From NCBI RefSeq assembly GCF_014356525.2, contig NC_052512.1, positions 2,111,114-2,175,113 of the forward strand: a stretch of DNA of 64,000 nt, read 5' to 3'. This DNA is from Nilaparvata lugens. Taxonomy: Eukaryota > Arthropoda > Insecta > Hemiptera > Delphacidae. This document shows, piece by piece, positions 39,701 to 48,920 of this stretch (position 1 is the stretch's first letter; the number at the start of each line of letters is the position of its first letter). The translations under genes were made by a program, and so were the position numbers. Below the pieces are notes generated by a model. That model saw only the letters and a program-made list of their open reading frames with translations, was not told the DNA's origin and searched no databases.

Positions 39701-41712
39701 AATGAAGAAACTCAGTAAGGCCACATTTGCAATCTCTAGACTGTCAAAAACAATGCACCAGCAAATAGTATTTTCGGCGTACTACGGTTACTTCCAGCCT
39801 CTCCTTACCTATGGGTTGCTGTTTTGGGGCACGTCACCAGAAATGATCAGAGTGTTCAGAGCGCAAAAAAGAGTACTTAGAATAATGCTGAAGAAACCAC
39901 CTAGAACATCATGCAGAGCATTATTCCGAGCAACAGGGATACTCACTTTGCCTTCTCTGTATATTCTCGAATCCGCGGCTTTCGGCCTCAAACACGCATC
40001 TTTGTGGTCAAGAGGTGCCGACCTCCACAACTACAACACCCGATCGAGAAACTCATACAGGATACAACAACACAGGACGGCGTTTTATGAAAAAAATCCT
40101 AGTCACATCAGTAAGAAGATACTCAACTCCCTGCCTCAACACCTTAAACATATGGACAATTCAGTGAATTTGAAAAGTAGACTGAAAGAATGGTTGAAAG
40201 AAAAATGCTTCTATAATTTAAATGAACTAATAGCTTTAAACAATGTATAAAATTTTATTATGTAATTGACGATTGCCATACAATTTTATTGTACATGCAG
40301 TGATGGAATAATTCAAATTCAAATTGAAAAATATAATTTCTAGCTTGATATAATATAATTGATTACATTAAACGAGAATGAAACGTTCATATTGCATTAA
40401 TAAACCTGTATCAGCTACCGTCTATAGAAGGCATTGACAAGACAGATCACCGGCAACGATTTCACAGTGAGTAGTCCTCACTGAAAGAGTAAAGAGGAGA
40501 TAACAAGTTTTATATGTCTGTTTGTATTTTTATTTCAATAGGAGCTTGAATATCATGAAATTTGTGTTTTTTTTTCAATTTAAATGACAAAATCTATCTA
40601 GTACAAAAGCCATGATATTCGTAGCCCAATTTATAGATAAAAAAGTGCAATGAGATTGTGCAATTATGAGATTGGTAGCGATTTAGTAGCGACATTGATT
40701 TGAATTCAAGCCAGGAGGCATATGTAAGGCTGGTCAATAACGGTTTAATGAATATTAAATATTGCACATACACTGAATAATCAGTTAGGAGATTTCAGCA
40801 CAAAATAAACAACCAATAACAATAAATAAACCACTAAAAAATTACAATTTATAAAGTTAGAAGAAAACCCTAATATAGGGCAGCGAAGAAAAAGTAAACA
40901 AAATAAACTGAAAAGTGCAAAAACATAACCTCAAAAAATGTTCCTCTAAGCGTTTTGCTATAATAAAAAAACAATGTAAGTCGACTTGTATGTGCTAATG
41001 CTCGTTCAACCGTTAGTGGTCAGTCTTAATTGGTTCGTTGGTTGCCTGGTCAGTGGCCTGGTAAGGTAACTTGTAATTTTGATGTCTAGCGGTAAGGAAG
41101 AAACAGAACAAGACAGTAAAAAAAAAAATAGTAGGTGCCACCTAGTCTAGCCTAACTATAGTGAGGTCCACGTTATAATGACAGTATTTGATGAACTTTG
41201 GTTTTGCTATCCTTTTCTATCATTCGACAAAGCCGGTGGTACTATTCTTTTCTAGGTCCACAACGATGCCAATTATGTTTTTGACAGTGTAGAAGTATAA
41301 TTAATTGATGCAGAGAATTGGCATCGCTATTCTCCTATCTTTATATACTGCCATTATAATGTGGACCTTACTATAGATGGTAAATTGAATATAAGGGATT
41401 TTTTATTTTTGAAAATGTTATTTAAGCTATGTAGGCTACTTTTAAGTTAATGTAGTTTTACTAGGCATAAGTTAACCTAAATTTATTATGGTAAGAAATA
41501 GAAACTTAGTCAATTTTTCTCGAACAATATTTTCAACAAGTATTAAAGAGAACTAACCCGCAATAGACCTACAGAGACCAACTATTTTTTTTAATGAAAT
41601 AAAATTAAAATAATAGACACTGACCTGGCAAGAATTTTTTCGCAGGTTTTCTTGCAAAATTTAGAGGCTGGTAGCCTTCTGGAGGAGGCAGCTCTTGCAT
41701 TTTTGAAGCCAT
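30786..41712 (-). CDS. NDUFA13: NADH dehydrogenase [ubiquinone] 1 alpha subcomplex subunit 13 (GRIM-19), three exons
   Basis: Accessory subunit of mitochondrial complex I in the inner membrane. Exons on the - strand: 41712-41625, 36475-36325, 30993-30786. All introns are GT-AG and the joins keep the frame (phases 1 and 2), giving 148 residues, the usual length for the family. The N-terminus MASKMQELPPPEGYQPLNFA has the conserved PPPEGY motif. One membrane helix lies at about residues 31-48 (ALVALYLTGVCYGTYML). A charged helix follows (DREYLKQLRRNFDEETELM), then the conserved NVDGWVVGTYYGERVFKTLP region and an aromatic C-terminus. Introns are 5.1 and 5.3 kb and full of transposons. Exon 3 alone recurs at 62757-62964 in the duplicated block. 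No TATA box is evident upstream. Confidence 0.93.
31055..31844. repeat. Large fold-back repeat rich in ACAAGTTTACAAGT
   Basis: TTTCACAAAGGTACAAGTAT on the left pairs with ACTTGTACCTTTGTGAAA on the right; AACCATGGTT occurs in both arms. Internally many CTTGTA/TACAAG units repeat in both directions. An AT-rich TATA dinucleotide region lies at about 31349-31440. In NDUFA13 intron 2. The twin is at 63026-63815. Confidence 0.75.
32025..32206. mobile_element. Hairpin MITE with 7-bp target duplication (GTATAAG), copy 2
   Basis: A 182-bp element with CACTACCTCCGTTAACAAAG ends and the same central GATATAGATCAGC core as 11393-11577. It is flanked by exact GTATAAG at 32018-32024 and 32207-32213. The window ends inside its duplicate (64000 corresponds to 32029). 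Confidence 0.88.
32230..32450 (-). repeat. Poly(T)-headed LINE 3' fragment, reverse orientation
   Basis: A T run at about 32230-32255 is followed by AGGATTACGTCCTAAAGACT and AT-rich sequence, consistent with the tail of a - strand LINE. No coding part remains. Confidence 0.45.
32451..33010. repeat. Hairpin MITE, GAGTGTCCCACG ends (560 bp)
   Basis: GAGTGTCCCACGAAAAGTGT pairs with the right end (CACCTTCCGTGGTAAACACTC). The arms also share the ATATATAGATTTTTCGATAT region and continue well over 100 bases. In NDUFA13 intron 2. Confidence 0.8.
33255..33417. repeat. Hairpin MITE, GGTGCGTACAGAT ends (163 bp)
   Basis: GGTGCGTACAGATTTACGCG pairs with CGCGTATATCTGTACGCACC. The arms continue through GAGCAATTCACTTTTAATCA to a short AT-rich centre. 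A more decayed relative is at 21640-21775. Confidence 0.88.
33560..34065 (+). pseudogene. Mariner-type transposase remnant, partly fold-back
   Basis: The + strand encodes SPDITTCDFFLWGYVKQHVY, then LPRDIDELKTRI, RSVWNELSYRLDVV and HIEHIVEHRL: the third catalytic region through to the C-terminus (33780-34022). Just upstream (about 33665-33730) the opposite strand encodes RLDVVRADNGANIEHL, the same C-terminus inverted. Both ends therefore carry the gene's 3' part, as in 28830-30265. In NDUFA13 intron 2. Confidence 0.7.
34253..34858. mobile_element. 'TAGTGAGGTCCACG' MITE interrupted by a palindrome
   Basis: TA-flanked ends TAGTGAGGTCCACGTTATAA and ACGAGGACCTCACTA. The 34358-34563 palindrome plus a short tail interrupts the family's 'gatacaggtttattaa' block, whose TTTATTAATGT continuation is found again near 34608. 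Confidence 0.85.
34358..34563. repeat. Near-perfect 206-bp palindrome
   Basis: Arms 34358-34455 and 34466-34563 are reverse complements with about one mismatch; the loop is 10 bases. Each arm carries a unit containing AGCACCCTTTATTC, ACATTAAAATAGTTGAACAA and GGTGCAAACCGAAAC. A diverged single unit lies at 10345-10660. Confidence 0.88.
34859..35515. other. NDUFA13 intron sequence without a recognised element
   Basis: A 73-codon frame (34933-35151) and flanking AT-rich DNA show no recognisable motif. Confidence 0.45.
35516..36305 (+). pseudogene. LINE reverse transcriptase C-terminal remnant and 3' end
   Basis: Starting near 35520 the frame reads DHAYAQSLFQYGIEIWGAAY followed by LFTLQKHLIRAAL, the segment after the RT domain in CR1/Jockey-group LINEs, to a stop at 35916. 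The 3' UTR runs to a GGCAAATAAATGAATTTGGA tail near 36300. Strongly 5'-truncated. It abuts the splice donor side of NDUFA13 exon 2, in antisense. Confidence 0.75.
36716..37552 (+). mobile_element. PIF/Harbinger-like element with a MADF exon relic (837 bp)
   Basis: The ends CGCCGGTTACAC and GTGTAACCAGCG are flanked by TAA (36713-36715, 37553-37555), the 3-bp duplication typical of PIF/Harbinger. The subterminal regions are GC-rich with repeated GCCGC/GCGGC. No DDE transposase remains. The interior carries the start of a MADF-domain protein. It lies in NDUFA13 intron 1. Confidence 0.8.
37098..37228 (+). pseudogene. MADF-domain (DNA-binding accessory protein) first exon remnant
   Basis: Reads MSELIDNE, a TAG at 37122-37124, then LISFVEQRPVLWDKILDIFK and DRDATRNAWKEVC. 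This is the N-terminal helix pattern of MADF domains (hydrophobic-x-x-V..RP.LWD...DY/FKD...N.W..V). A GTAAGT donor-like site follows at about 37229. MADF/Myb-like proteins are known as the second gene of Harbinger-type transposons. The in-frame stop and missing downstream exons make this a relic. Confidence 0.7.
37917..40326 (+). mobile_element. LINE (CR1/Jockey group), 5'-truncated, 2.4 kb
   Basis: Inserted in the MITE above, within NDUFA13 intron 1 and opposite to the gene's direction. It starts in the last part of the endonuclease domain and ends in a short ATTCAA-type tandem tail (near 40309-40326), not poly(A). Confidence 0.82.
37935..40250 (+). CDS. LINE ORF2 protein (reverse transcriptase), 5'-truncated but open for 771 codons
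   Basis: RNA-dependent DNA polymerase of a non-LTR retrotransposon. The first 35 residues are the end of the APE-type endonuclease (GLSDHYAQ). Residues about 300-560 are the RT domain: LGRVIPIHKKG, NFRPIQI, FGFQQGKSTTDAV, the first catalytic Asp in FIDLQKAYDSLDH (about 396), RGVPQGTIIAPILFSLYIND, and the FADDA catalytic box (about 494-498). The C-terminal region includes YYGYFQPLLTYGLLFWG and ends NLNELIALNNV. There is no stop in 2.3 kb, so the insertion is recent, but most of the endonuclease and ORF1 are missing and the true start lies upstream of the truncation. Not autonomous. Confidence 0.85.
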   Translation: MIDVCFVSKLIETKDVDVIELGLSDHYAQVIKYTMTEADCNEGKLFSTKVFSDYAKQKFQRKLQNLDWSEAIDFEGSLDGKFDKFLEMYCKAFNESFPIVYRKRKTRKKNIEWASPLLKHACDDKKDLLLFKKMFPNNKAIKDRLANLSQLIRHLINHSKKAHAEKMLASSENKSKSIWNLIKRETVANTTKKKYPVAVDGVRMNSVHDITNKCNEYFLNVADSQPSTQLSFKEQLANVEHVNNVLERFPVFLDHDVSCAVQQIKSKMTSGLDDVPCRILKECFGPICAPITKLINLSFSTGTFPHQLKLGRVIPIHKKGAIEEVCNFRPIQITSCFSKLLEKLAERTVTEHLKSNKVLSPYQFGFQQGKSTTDAVNEFLFRIYEALDDNKNALGLFIDLQKAYDSLDHNILMEKIHYYGVRGSAFDWLRSFITERSQVVEIEAENQQVENYRYRSKFGKLKRGVPQGTIIAPILFSLYINDLPSNIEGASSVMFADDANFLIIGDTNQELQHRGEQVVDGIHNWCEANALKVNIKKTCYLSFSITHLNTPVIFDFGIDLQQIEPANVCNFLGIKMDSGLKWNDHIHNLMKKLSKATFAISRLSKTMHQQIVFSAYYGYFQPLLTYGLLFWGTSPEMIRVFRAQKRVLRIMLKKPPRTSCRALFRATGILTLPSLYILESAAFGLKHASLWSRGADLHNYNTRSRNSYRIQQHRTAFYEKNPSHISKKILNSLPQHLKHMDNSVNLKSRLKEWLKEKCFYNLNELIALNNV
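40476..41158. other. NDUFA13 intron 1 sequence without a recognised element
   Basis: AT-rich, without paired repeat ends or coding relics. Confidence 0.5.
41159..41373. mobile_element. 'TAGTGAGGTCCACG' MITE, 215-bp short copy
   Basis: Both ends are present with TA on each side. The central part is deleted relative to the 375-bp copies. It lies 252 bases from NDUFA13 exon 1, in intron 1. Confidence 0.85.
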
Positions 41713-43893
41713 TACTTATCAACTTGAGTATAGTTGAATATAATAGATTGCTGTAGAAACTTTGTCCAGAAAGTTATTTGGACAAAATTCCTACCAAGTG
41801 ATGGATAAGAAAAATAACCTTCAAATCTCAAATTGGATTTCTAAAGAAGTAATAACATATGATTTGTGTTCGTCCTTGAACGAGTCGCCTAAGAAACGCG
41901 AATTTCACTAGCAGACTTTGGTAGCGGAACCGGAAAGTGATAAGACAGAGCTACCAACTAAACCTGGTAACCGCTACTGTAGCGGATGGATAGCGGTTCT
42001 TGTTAGCTGTTACCTTTTAATCACTTCCTATTCCTACTTAACCGCGAATTTTTAATTTCAATCACGAGTTTCATACATTGCGAATTATATTAATTTACTA
42101 GGAATAAATTTTTTTGATGGATGAATTACGAGACTAAAATTTTGATAAAATGATAAAATATGCTGTTACGACCATGCAGAAATGAACAAAAAATATGATT
42201 TGACTGACAAAATTGATCTTTTGATAATTATTGAGATTTCGTTTTTCAAATGCCAGGTTCGATTATTATTTTTCATCAAGCTACAAAATTAGCCTACTTC
42301 ATCAAATAAAATTGAATGATGGTGGCTAATTCCTAGATAAATAATAAATTAATATCCTTCCTTATTTATCCAGCATATTGTTGAATTGAAAATTAGAAAG
42401 ATCTAAGCAAGTCTAAGCAGCTTATTATCATCAAATAAAATTTAATGATGGTAGCTAATTCCTAGATAAATAATATCCTTCCTTATTTATCCAGCATATT
42501 GTTGAATTGAAAATTAGAAAGATCTAAGCAAGTAAATAAATAAAATTACATTTTAAAAATAATAATTGCAATATGGAAACAAAGTTACCGTATATATTCA
42601 CTTCTCCTTATATGGCCATCAAAATTGATAGAATGAATGAAAATTCTTAAGTAATATATTGAAATGTTTGATTATAATATTGATTTTTTTTTCAATTAAA
42701 GTAACTTAATTAATTGAAAATGGCAAAGAAAAATAGTCGATTCATGTCCTAGTAAATTGATGAAACATTTTGAAAGCTATATAGGTAACTTACTTGCAAT
42801 GAGAATTTTTATTTCATTCCGTTTTCAGTAATATTATGAGGATTTTTTTCATTAATATTAATGCCAAGCAGGACTAGATTCAAACCGGTGCACAACAGAG
42901 CGGAACACTATAAGTACCTACCTAGGCATATATTCAGCAGTTTAATTTTTTCCCAATTAATACATTTAAGAGAATTTAAATCCTACTCTAATCCTGTACA
43001 GTATATATTATGTTTGCTGTCTTTCAACTAAAACTGAAACATGAAAATGAATCGTCATCATGATATAAAATACTATTGACCTAATGCTGATGATTTTTAT
43101 TTAAACCTGACACAGGAAAAATTCCGTTTGAATAGTAATCAAAATTGATACAAATTGGCCAATTTTATTAGATAAAGAAAAAAATTTCCCGGGGGAAGAA
43201 TACAGTATACTCCCTTCCACATGGGAGGCATTCCATACCCTCCCGGAGCATAGCTCCGGTACTTTCTTGTGTCAAGAATCAAATAATTAACTATGCTTTT
43301 TTAGATTTCTATTTAAAAAAATATTATGCACATAATTATATAACCTACCTGTATGGGCCTACAATATAGAATGCAGTTATTATAAAACGATGAAAGATTC
43401 ACGACTGCTACCGTACTCCTTTAAACCAGTGACCGCACTTGAACTGGCTCTGCTTAATAATCGAACCCCACCTTGGAATAATATTATATCATATCCATCA
43501 AAAATATTGATAATTATATTATATCCTTTCCATGTCCACATCATCATTTCACATACTGTACCCGCTCTTTCGAGGAACACGTTCAGTAAAAAACTTTCAC
43601 AAAAAATTGGAAAAACAGACTATCATAAAAATGTTTAATTCTTAATAACGTATAAATCATTTGCGCTCTTTATTTATTGTTTAAAAAATTATATTTTAGT
43701 TTTTTATATCGACATCTTCTTTACTTATTGAATAAAATCTCAATGCTCATTGCAACTTCAAATTCAAAATAATTAATCACAGTTATATCTATGCAATATG
43801 TAAGTGTAAATAAGACAAAAAAACTCACGTCCCTTAAAATAAGAGTGCCGTCTCTGGTGGATGTGCTGCCACATTTTCGTCAAGTAAATTTAA
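41713..43893. other. NDUFA13 upstream region, AT-rich, with a 129-bp tandem duplication
   Basis: Contains the presumed NDUFA13 promoter, but no clear TATA box. A block starting CATCAAATAAAATTGAATGA at 42300 recurs at 42429 (offset 129) and both end in GAAAGATCTAAGCAAGT. Open frames at 43380-43640 have no motif. Otherwise nothing is recognised. Confidence 0.6.
42300..42534. repeat. Direct tandem duplication, two units at 129-bp spacing
   Basis: The two units (42300-42414 and 42429-42534) share CCTTCCTTATTTATCCAGCA and surrounding sequence, with a small internal deletion in the second. Confidence 0.88.
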
Positions 43894-44178
43894 GGGCTCA
43901 TTTCCGAGCTCGGGATTTAGCTAAGTTCTAGACTTCAAACAGCTGGAGCCAGAAAATATGATTTCCGAAAAAGGGCGTATTCGTAGTTTTTATGGTAATC
44001 TTCATTTTCTCATTTCTATAATTATTGGAGACGTTTATTGCCTTGACGAAATGATACATTTCTAAATAATTCAAAATAGATAGCTGAAACTTTACACTAT
44101 TTTCTCTTTATTGCCAATTTTGACTCCAGTTGTTTAAATTCTAGAACTTAGCTAAATCCCAAGCTCAGAAACTGGCCC
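43894..44178. mobile_element. 'GGTTTCCGAGCTCGGG' MITE, TAA-flanked copy
   Basis: Begins GGGCTCATTTCCGAGCTCGG and ends AGCTCAGAAACTGGCCC, with TAA at 43891-43893 and 44179-44181. Slightly shorter than the 380-bp copies. Confidence 0.8.
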
Positions 44179-44181
44179 TAA

Positions 44182-44677
44182 TATTTTATATTTTCAAATC
44201 ACTCCAATTATTCCACTCCGTTCATTCCATTCAGCTGTATGTATGAGTGAATTAACGAAGTTGATAAATTGTGACCCATTAAAAAAATATGATTCCACCT
44301 CTTGGCAGGATATAATTAGCAACGTCCCGTCCGAATCCCTCCTGACAGGGATAATAAACCGATTTTCAGTAGCCGCTACCAGGTCTAGTAGACGCCAAAA
44401 GTGGATTTAAATAATAACAATAGAGTACTTAAAGTGAGAAAACGGAAAAAATGACATGAATTCAATAATTATAATAATAATGCTGTTTAATTCATAAATA
44501 GTAAAAATAGACTCAATTACAATTTTACGATATAATTCTAAACAAAAACACTTATTTTAGAGGCAAAATAATCAAATTGTTAAAAAAGATCACCATTACA
44601 CTACTTCAACAAACAGAGTGCCCCAATATTAGATTTTATCAACTTGTAGGTTATACAATTCAAGAGATTTAGGTTAT
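44182..44677. other. AT-rich non-coding stretch
   Basis: Nothing recognised. Confidence 0.5.
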
Positions 44678-44679
44678 TA

Positions 44680-45023
44680 CAGAATGACCCAAAAAGAATG
44701 GTCGGCTTTTAAGTGACTATAAATTGAATAATTCCCAACATACATTTTATTTCTATATATTATGAGCTTGTTCAATTGTCTAATTTCAGAAAACGTCATA
44801 ATTAACAAAATTGCTTCAAAGTCGTCGACGTTCCATTAGGTGGCGTGATTATCTTTTGGCCTTTGTTTGCCGCTCTTTCTTTACAGTATCACGTATGTTA
44901 ATTATGACGTTTTCTGAAATTTGACAATTGAACAAACACAGAAATATAGAAAACTAAATGTATGTTGGAAATTATTCAAGTTATAGTAATTTAAAAACCG
45001 ATCATCCTTTTTGGGCCATTCTG
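44680..45023. mobile_element. TA-flanked MITE with CAGAATGGCCCAAAAA-type ends (344 bp)
   Basis: CAGAATGACCCAAAAAGAAT pairs imperfectly with ATCCTTTTTGGGCCATTCTG. The arms continue through ACATACATTT/AAATGTATGT and CAGAAAACGTCATAATTAAC and its inverse. TA lies on both sides. No other copy is in the window. Confidence 0.8.
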
Positions 45024-45276
45024 TATCTTACAACAACACAAAACATTCAAGTAAAAACAAAACGTTCACATTACACATATAAGGAACTAATTTTATCATC
45101 AGAAGAAACATAAATTATCAGCCATACTAAATTGAGATATTTATTGGGAACAATATTTTCAATAAGTCAAAATCACACTGATTATCCAGAAGCGAAATGC
45201 TAGTTGCAATTCAATACAGAAGTGGAATTAGTGTTAATCTAGCTCTAGAAGATCCACATTTATGAAAGATATTTTG

Positions 45277-45517
45277 AATGAATAACGAAACACATTGAAA
45301 AAACTGGTTATTCATCTAGTAATCAGTCTGCTACTATTTACATTTTATTTTACATACTACTATATTCATTTCATTTACATTCATGACAGACTGGCACACT
45401 GTCAAACGAGAGAAGGAGTTCATTTCAAGTATCTTTTAAAATGAAATGTTAGTAGCAGACAGATTACTAAATAAATAACGATGTTTTTCAATGTGTTTCG
45501 TTATTCATTCAAAAAAG
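45277..45517. repeat. Inverted repeat around GAATAACGAAACACATTGAA
   Basis: AATGAATAACGAAACACATT on the left pairs with AATGTGTTTCGTTATTCATT on the right. AGTAATCAGTCTGCTACTA also has an inverted partner, AGTAGCAGACAGATTACT. Confidence 0.75.
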
Positions 45518-46220
45518 TGTTGATTTAAGTTTCATTACTTTACCTATCATTTCTTTACAAACTAAAACTTCAATCAGCCGCCATTTTTGGCAGAAGTATC
45601 ATAGAACATTTTTATTGATGCCATCTTTCTAGTTTTAAAAAAGCATTTAAAATGATGTAGCACACAATGGGTGTTAACAATATTAGAGTTACAACCCCTA
45701 AGTCACCCCCTTCCATATGAGGGGTTGAAATTCAGTTGTACGTCAAAAGGTAGAGTATTCGTCCAATAAGTTATCCTGAAAGTTACAGTATTATAACTAC
45801 AACAGTCTCCAACTTATTGAAGGGTTCCCATACATTATGACTTAATCTGTATAAATACATTTTCAACTCAACTAGCTTAACTATATGATATGTGTAGAAT
45901 AATAGTTTCTTTGTGTAGAAATTCTCCAGCCGCTTCCAGTAGAATGTAATTATCAATTTGAAAAACAACTTCCTCACTTTACCAAAAGCGGACCAGAGAG
46001 CGTTGTTTCTCAGCTATCTTGTTAACAATAAGTTAATACAAAAGTGGTAAGTCTTTTTTCCTATTACATGAATATTAATTTCATTTATTGACTGATGGAA
46101 ATATCGGTTTGGATCGCTAACGATTTTTCATCACTGTATAAAAAAAAAAATTATTAGAAGTTCAATTCAAATTTATGTTTAAGTAACTTGGAAGTAAAGC
46201 AACTAGGATACATAATTATA
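45518..46220. other. AT-rich non-coding stretch
   Basis: Nothing recognised. Confidence 0.45.
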
Positions 46221-46570
46221 GAGCCGGCTTCCGAGCTCGAGATTTAGCTTAGTTCTAGACTTTAAACAGCTGGAGTCAGAAAATTGGCTTTCCGAAATGG
46301 AGCGTAGTCATGGTTTTTAAGATATTTATTTTCTCATTTCTAAAATATTGGTAACGTTTTTTCTTGACAAATGAAGCATTCCTAAATAATTAAAATAGCT
46401 GAAACTTTACACAATTTACTCATCATTTTATTTTGTGTTCAACTTTCTAGTTTTTCGAAGTTTAATTTAAACGTGGACTACGACGAGGCCCCGTTTCAAA
46501 AAGCCAGTTTTCTGACTCCAGCTGTTTAAAGTCTAGAACTTAGCTAAATCCCGAGCTCGGAAACCGTCCC
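46221..46570. mobile_element. 'GGTTTCCGAGCTCGGG' MITE
   Basis: Starts GAGCCGGCTTCCGAGCTCGA and ends CCCGAGCTCGGAAACCGTCC. It shares AACAGCTGGAGTCAGAAAAT with the other copies. The target duplication is not clear. Confidence 0.75.
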
Positions 46571-47584
46571 TTAAAATATTTTTATGGTAAACTTCATTCG
46601 CATTGATCTGGCAAAAACCCATGCACAATTCTGGGTGATTCACAACCGGACAAAGATAATTCAAGAAACATAAATTCGGGTTGACCGTCACCTTTTCAAG
46701 TAATTCATCTAGCACTTCAATCTCAAGGGTTTACTATAAAATGAGGATTATTGACATATCGGAGATGTTATCAATTGACTTATTATAGCATGGTGATCCA
46801 AGTCTGAGCAGAAGTAATCTATGATGGAGCCTGGTTTATGGAAATTGGATTAAGAGATGACATCACTAGATGGTGATGTTCTAGGTTGTGTGGTATAATA
46901 GCAAATTCCGTTGAAGCGGCGACAAACCAGTTCAACTGAAACAGGAGAAAAAGCGAGTAGAAACAACAGCAAAATACCAAGGAATAATAAGTTTTTAATG
47001 AAATTTGTTATTACTTCATTACAAGGCATGTAAGTGATGAAATTATTAAATATTGAATATGAAATATTAATATATAAATTTCTTGTAACCGGTGGAGGGT
47101 TTTATAAGCCTCTTCAACTCACACCGTACATAAAATTATGTAGCCGAGAATCTCTCTATACGATGACTTAGTTAATTTTCCAAAATATGAAATATATAAA
47201 AATACATGTGGTTCGATAGACATTATACTACTGCTGCGCGAGGTATATCGAGGGGATGTTTCTTCTCTTCAATACTATTTGCTAAAGTCATACTGCTATG
47301 AAATCTCTTTTGAATCCTTGATTGGTTTGGGAGCTTATAGTGGGTTCGTTCATTCAAATGCACAGATTATTATCATTATTCAATTGTCACCTAGTTTAGC
47401 AACTAGCAACTACGAGCCAGGAACTACAATGGTAAATATTAATAAAATTTAACTTCAGGCTTATTAAACTAATCAAAACTAATAAATAAAATCATGTCAC
47501 ATCTCAAATTTTCAAACAAAACAAAGTTATTCAGCAATCAATTCAGGTCAAGAAGGCATATTCAATTTTTAATTTCAATACTTG
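46571..47584. other. AT-rich non-coding stretch
   Basis: No exon, RNA gene or paired transposon ends recognised. Confidence 0.45.
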
Positions 47585-48260
47585 GGAACTTGCTAACTTG
47601 CTGCAACTACTGTAGGTTTGGGCCTCGGTCATTCTATGAAACTGAATTTTGAGCTATATAAGAAAACAACAAGAGTTTGGCACTAACCATTTTAACAATA
47701 TTCAAACTTGTACTCTTCAGAAACACTCACATACGATTTAAGAGAACTCACTATATTTGAACTCACAGGCACAAATAATTTCCTGATTCTTCTCCTACTA
47801 ACTCTATAAAATTTGATTTCCTATTTATATAGATAAAAATTACTGATAACTGAAATTTGTCCCTCTGAATGGAAATTGACCCATTCAGAAGACCGAGGCT
47901 TGCACACCGTTACACGATGTTTTTCCGGTTACGTCTCAATTCGGACTGTGGCCTTTTCACTGAAAATTATTCCCCTTCCACTAGCGTTGAGCATAACGTT
48001 CAGTGGAAAAGCCAAAGCTGCAAAAAAATCAACGTTTGTACAATTCCCAAATACAGAAGCTTTTTCGACATGAAATTGAAATTTTATTTGAAAAATGCTC
48101 GAAAATTGCTTTAATTTCGACAACTAAGCAACAAGTTAGCAAATTCAATAAAAACATGGTCAATTCTCACACTAAAAACTCAAGGTTCAACACAAGGTAA
48201 AAATCAAAGTTCATTCAGTTCAATAACCTGCAAAAGAATATAAGATACACAGAAAAAACA
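47585..48260. repeat. Repeat 'R', copy without the piggyBac insertion
   Basis: Matches 23340-23569 and then 27445-27893 with only a few bases between (near 47808-47818), so it represents the empty piggyBac site in a related copy of the same repeat. The - strand frame VDFFAALAFPLNVML...GIIFSEKA is shared with the 27445-28085 copy. Confidence 0.75.
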
Positions 48261-48546
48261 ACTACAATAAAATCCACTCAATATCACACTATTACATTTT
48301 TCAACAATATAAGTATGAAATATTCACAATACAGACAATTAAAACTTACAAAACTACAATATGAGATATCCAAAAACTGTATAAAGATTTCCCTTTTGAC
48401 ACTGCCAACTGAATGAAATTTTGTAAGTTGTGATTACAGTAGGAAAGAAATTCTTGTTAGGATGTAGTAAGCTTAATGAGCTCACCCATCATCTTTCGTT
48501 TATCATCACTGCTCATATATTTTCTATGATATGCACAACCATTCTA

Positions 48547-48920
48547 TAGTGAGGTCCACGTTATAATGGCAGTGGATAAAGATAGCAAAACAACGTTGCC
48601 GATCCTCTGTCTTGTCAATGCCTTCTATAGACGGTAGCTAATACAGGTTTACTGATATAATATTAACTGTCAATTCTTGTTTAAAATATTCAATTTTATT
48701 TTATTAAGCACGAAATTATATTTTCCAATGATTTCATACTGAATTTTAATGATGAAGATGAAATATTTTGTAAATTTATTATTAATTCTACATTGTTAAA
48801 AGACGATCTGGCAACAAGCAAAGCGAGAAAAAGATAGCGCTATCTGTTTTGTTGAATGATAGACAAGGATAGCAATACCATTGCTAATCAAACACTGCCA
48901 TTAAAACGTGGACCTCACTA
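48547..48920. mobile_element. 'TAGTGAGGTCCACG' MITE, 374-bp intact copy
   Basis: TA-flanked, with ends TAGTGAGGTCCACGTTATAA and ACGTGGACCTCACTA. This is one of the two best-preserved reference copies in the window. Confidence 0.88.

Larger units (their letters stand above)
37702..40475. mobile_element. 'TAGTGAGGTCCACG' MITE split by a LINE
   Basis: The left end TAGTGAGGTCTACGTTAAAA follows TA. The family sequence runs to about 37916, is interrupted by the LINE, and resumes at about 40327 (AAAAATATAATTTC) to the CGGCAACG block, where the right terminal repeat is lost. Comparison with the intact 12006-12382 and 48547-48920 copies defines the insertion point to a few bases. Confidence 0.8.
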
